Origin: an uncultured Bacteroidales bacterium | GTDB lineage: Bacteria > Bacteroidota > Bacteroidia > Bacteroidales > Muribaculaceae | NCBI GenBank assembly: GCA_902782465.1 | Contig: CACZNH010000005.1 | Coordinates: 146,036-210,035 of the forward strand | DNA: 64,000 nt | Direction: 5' to 3' | In this document: positions 61,706-64,000 of the stretch, piece by piece | How the letters are laid out: every line of letters starts with the position of its first letter | Numbering within the stretch: position 1 is the stretch's first letter | Program-made: the position numbers and the translations under genes | The notes under the pieces: generated by a model | Told to the model about the DNA's origin: nothing | Databases searched by the model: none | Seen by the model: the letters and a program-made list of their open reading frames with translations, nothing else

Positions 61706-62045
61706 TTGGGTGCGCTGGTACTCGTTGCAGACGCATTTCTTCTTGGGATGCCCATAGTACCCGCATGGGCACGGATTCATGCTCGCCACGAGCATAAACG
61801 AGGCGGGATATTCGGTCGAATATTTCGCCCTCGAAATCGAAATAATCCTGTCCTCCAACGGCTGACGCATCACCTCTAAAACGGAGCGATTGAATTCAGG
61901 CAGTTCATCCAAGTGGAAGAAATGGTACCATTGCAACAGCCTCACAGTCAGCCATAAAACCCCAAAAACGACCAAAATATGTACCATAAAGCCATCCACA
62001 ACCACAAAGATACTGACAACCCTTGCCAAATTCAAAATAAAAGAC

Positions 62046-62053
62046 TATATTTG
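62046..62053 (+). promoter_or_regulatory. -7 box TATATTTG for the unknown gene pair
   Basis: TAnnTTTG match about 105 bases before the ATG at 62158. Confidence 0.4.
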
Positions 62054-62157
62054 CCGTCGTTCTTTAGAGGAACTACGCTCCATTGATAGTGGTGGGATTT
62101 ACAGCAAAAGAATAGTTCTTCTTTCCAATGTACAAAATAAAATTAGGAATCAATATG

Positions 62158-62484
62158 AATACGGAATTAAGACAAAAAATATTAGCTTTAATTGAAGACA
62201 AAAAGTCTGAAATTTTAGAGATTGACAATCAACAGCAAAGAACAGAATTTGTGATTCAAATTTTAGAAAAGAATTTTCAAGCAAAAAATCTATTAAGTGC
62301 GATTCGTGATGATAATATAACTTCAATGTTCGCTTTTCAAGATAGAATTACAATTACTCCCATTATTGAAGCATTGAAGACCTATAAAGAGACAGGTGTT
62401 AAGAACAGAATTGTTGGCAACTCTAATCTTGATCAGGTCTTGATGTTCATCTACGAAATCGTTGAAGATGGGAAAAAAGATTGA
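62158..62484 (+). CDS. Unknown small protein
   Basis: 108 residues from the ATG at 62158 (MNTELRQKILALIEDKKSEI), preferred to the one at 62128, which adds a basic lead. Predicted helical and charged, with QQQRTEFVIQILEKNFQAKN and TPIIEALKTYKETGV. No motif recognised. Its stop overlaps the start of the following gene by four bases, so the two are translationally coupled. AT-rich, lying between two comM fragments. Confidence 0.6.
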   Translation, partial: NTELRQKILALIEDKKSEILEIDNQQQRTEFVIQILEKNFQAKNLLSAIRDDNITSMFAFQDRITITPIIEALKTYKETGVKNRIVGNSNLDQVLMFIYEIVEDGKKD

Positions 62485-63077
62485 TTATTGACAACCCCTA
62501 TCGTTTAACTGATAAGACTATGACTTTTTTGAGTTTCAAAGAGGATTCAATTCTTAACAATGGGTTCGCGAGAGGAGTTAACCTTGTTGTGTGGGTGTTG
62601 ATACTCATTGCCTGCTTAGCAGGAGAGAATGTGATTAAATTCCCCGCATGGAGATTTCTTGTCGTTGCTGTTCTTGCTGGCATAGCTACTGCAATATGTC
62701 TTGAGAAAGTAATGGAGAAAACCACTTTCTATGAGTGGGACTACACCGAACGCAAAAAGAAGTCGAGGTTTTCCTCATGCTATGTGATGATCTGTTCAAC
62801 GCTATGGGTCTGCATCTGGGTAACTACATTTTTGATTTATGATGCGTTAGCCATTGGTAATCTGCATTGGGTAATTAGATTATTCCCTATTGCAGCAATC
62901 CTGTTCTTTGTTTTCAATGTTATGAATCTCATTAGCTTGTTTTATCCCGTCTTTGAGGATAATTTAAAAACTGCATACAAGATTCAGAAGAAGCCAGAAA
63001 ATTGGATAGAAGACGGGTCGGAGATAAAAGATGATGACGAGATTAGAGACATTATGCGTAGAGACTTTGGGGTATAG
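62481..63077 (+). CDS. Unknown four-segment membrane protein
   Basis: 198 residues from a TTG at 62481 that overlaps the preceding stop; the ATG at 62520 (MTFLSFKEDSI) is the alternative. Hydrophobic segments: VNLVVWVLILIACLAG, FLVVAVLAGIATAICL, VMICSTLWVCIWVTTFLIY and VIRLFPIAAILFFVFNVMNL. The C-terminus is acidic and cytoplasmic-looking (EIKDDDEIRDIMRRDFGV). Family not recognised. Paired with the small protein upstream; such coupled soluble/membrane pairs can be immunity or abortive-infection modules, but nothing in the sequence proves it. Confidence 0.6.
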   Translation: MIIDNPYRLTDKTMTFLSFKEDSILNNGFARGVNLVVWVLILIACLAGENVIKFPAWRFLVVAVLAGIATAICLEKVMEKTTFYEWDYTERKKKSRFSSCYVMICSTLWVCIWVTTFLIYDALAIGNLHWVIRLFPIAAILFFVFNVMNLISLFYPVFEDNLKTAYKIQKKPENWIEDGSEIKDDDEIRDIMRRDFGV

Positions 63078-63257
63078 TTATTTGCAATTTACAAGTTGTC
63101 ATTGTCGAAGTCAAAGAAGAATAAAGATGGCTTGATGTAATTATCTGTGGCAGTTATTAAGCAATTCTTAACAACTGAATAATTAATTAAAACTCTTTAT
63201 ATTAATAGATTATACTCCTTTTTGTGGCATCTTCCGCCAAGATAGTAGAACTTACAC

Positions 63258-63424
63258 GTTATTACCCATATAGCTTGGGCGGTCGAGGTTGCGGTAGGCG
63301 ATGGCTTCCATGATGTGGTGGTCGAGGACGTCGGCGCAGGCCTCGAGGTCGGCGATGGTGCGGGCAACCTTGAGGATGCGGTCGTAGGCGCGGGCGGACA
63401 TGTTCATGCGCTCCATGGCGTTAC
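63258..63424 (-). pseudogene. comM: comM (YifB) 3' fragment, copy 3
   Basis: Minus strand encodes [40 protein letters not shown] and [16 protein letters not shown] with stop at about 63258. It begins directly (four bases) after the RhuM stop codon, at the conserved [14 protein letters not shown] motif. Sequence differs from copies 1 and 2 by many substitutions. Confidence 0.82.
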
Positions 63425-63427
63425 CAT

Positions 63428-64000
63428 CTATTCATGTTCGTCATTTGATTGGTTGAGAAGGCGTTTTTCGATGTCTTCGAGGAGTTTTAGGTCGTCGGCG
63501 TCGGCTTGCTGGGCTTCGAGTTGCTTGCGTTTGGTGTTGAAATCGGCGTAGACTTCACGGACGTGATGCTCCATCTGGGCATTGGAGACGGAGCCTTTGT
63601 CTTGGAGAACGTCCATTCCCTGGAAGGCGAGAAGGTTGTCAACGTTGTCACGCCAGTAGTCAAGGGTGAGGTCTCGTCTATCTTGTACGCGCATTTCGGC
63701 TGATGTCAGGAAGATGTCAACGAGGCGGTTCAGCCTGTCGATTTCAGCATCTTGCAGATAGTTTTTTGCAATGGTGATATCGCCCTTGCGTACGATGGAA
63801 CCTTTCCATGTGGTCAGACCCATATTGGGCTTCTCGGCATCAGCACGGGCGCAAATCAATTCGGCGGCGGTTTGATGAGTGACAGCATAGAGTAATTTGT
63901 TCTGCGTCTCGGCAAAGAACATCTGTGTTGCCTTGTCTGTTTTATCGTAATCGCTGCTTAGTTTGAACAGATCACGGATTTTTTGGTAGAAGCGTTTCTC
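63428..64000 (-). CDS. RhuM-family protein, 3' part (runs off window)
   Basis: The frame is open to base 64000 with no start needed, so the gene continues beyond the window. The 191 visible residues have the RhuM signature: [60 protein letters not shown] and the coiled-coil-like C-terminus ([20 protein letters not shown]). RhuM proteins were first noted on a Salmonella pathogenicity island and are frequent on mobile and defence islands; the activity is not settled. comM copy 3 abuts its stop. Confidence 0.88.
   Translation of the reverse strand, partial: EKRFYQKIRDLFKLSSDYDKTDKATQMFFAETQNKLLYAVTHQTAAELICARADAEKPNMGLTTWKGSIVRKGDITIAKNYLQDAEIDRLNRLVDIFLTSAEMRVQDRRDLTLDYWRDNVDNLLAFQGMDVLQDKGSVSNAQMEHHVREVYADFNTKRKQLEAQQADADDLKLLEDIEKRLLNQSNDEHE

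Larger units (their letters stand above)
61026..61917 (-). pseudogene. comM: comM (YifB) central and C-terminal part, copy 2, twice interrupted
   Basis: Minus strand, from the Walker-B region [20 protein letters not shown] (61917 downward) through [19 protein letters not shown] to about 61706, then, after a 174-bp insert, MSKISGPLLDRIDLQIEVQP and on to [20 protein letters not shown] and the stop at 61026. A second insert of about 81 bp lies in frame between VDFDQL and SKAPGEPS. The N-terminal domain and Walker A are absent: sequence before LDELPEF is unrelated. ComM is a helicase that aids integration of incoming DNA during transformation; this copy cannot be functional. Confidence 0.85.

Overview
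The window looks like chromosome of a Bacteroidales bacterium (Bacteroidota), perhaps Muribaculaceae- or Prevotella-like; the family is inference. The grounds are a single-chain SecDF, DUF4923, DUF6377 and DUF2723 (GT117-type) proteins, FadL-type and BspA-like secreted proteins, dockerin-like tails, no Shine-Dalgarno pattern, and many upstream boxes of the form TAnnTTTG, the Bacteroidota -7 element.

Layout. 1-8 kb: 5'-truncated secDF, tRNA-Arg, a five-module FAD/Fe-S oxidoreductase, then a decayed TPR-lipoprotein gene joined to a CotH-kinase gene tail. 8-21 kb: oxidative-stress pair (reverse rubrerythrin, mini-rubredoxin), NAD kinase, glycosyltransferase, DUF4923 lipoprotein, GH3-type adenylase, LtaS-like sulfatase-fold enzyme, DUF805 protein, tRNA-Leu, Xaa-Pro aminopeptidase, a lipoprotein and a zinc-ribbon membrane protein. 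20-33 kb: TPR protein, pyrH, FadL-type porin, a GH3/LD-carboxypeptidase/hypothetical operon (wall turnover), secreted beta proteins and a large DUF2723 membrane protein. 33-47 kb: polysaccharide deacetylase, queG, second lipoprotein, metallophosphatase, aroA, cvpA, MATE exporter, a secreted tyrosine-phosphatase-like protein, DUF6377 regulator, panB and a His/Cys repeat protein. 47-58 kb: membrane AraC-type regulator with an extracytoplasmic propeller, LRR protein, a 1297-residue SGNH-type secreted protein, acyl-CoA ligase and SulP transporter.

58-64 kb is an accessory, AT-richer region. Three pieces of the 3' part of comM, all on the minus strand, separate small cargo blocks: a Panacea-type toxin-antitoxin pair with a third gene, a pair of unknown genes, and a RhuM gene running off the window. 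One comM piece is itself interrupted by two small elements. It reads as a repeatedly used insertion site.

The most unusual content is between genes. (1) A roughly 75-90 bp hairpin element occurs as a tandem pair before nadK, once before the giant SGNH gene and once inside comM; its stems differ in sequence yet stay complementary, around constant internal segments, and in promoter copies it ends in a -7 box. (2) 7-nt-period arrays built on TTAG/CTAA, often centred on TGGCATCCGCA, sit at gene ends; since 7 is not a multiple of 3 they place TAG/TAA in every frame, and several genes take their stop codon from them. (3) Nested inverted-repeat elements lie after nadK and after the M24 peptidase.
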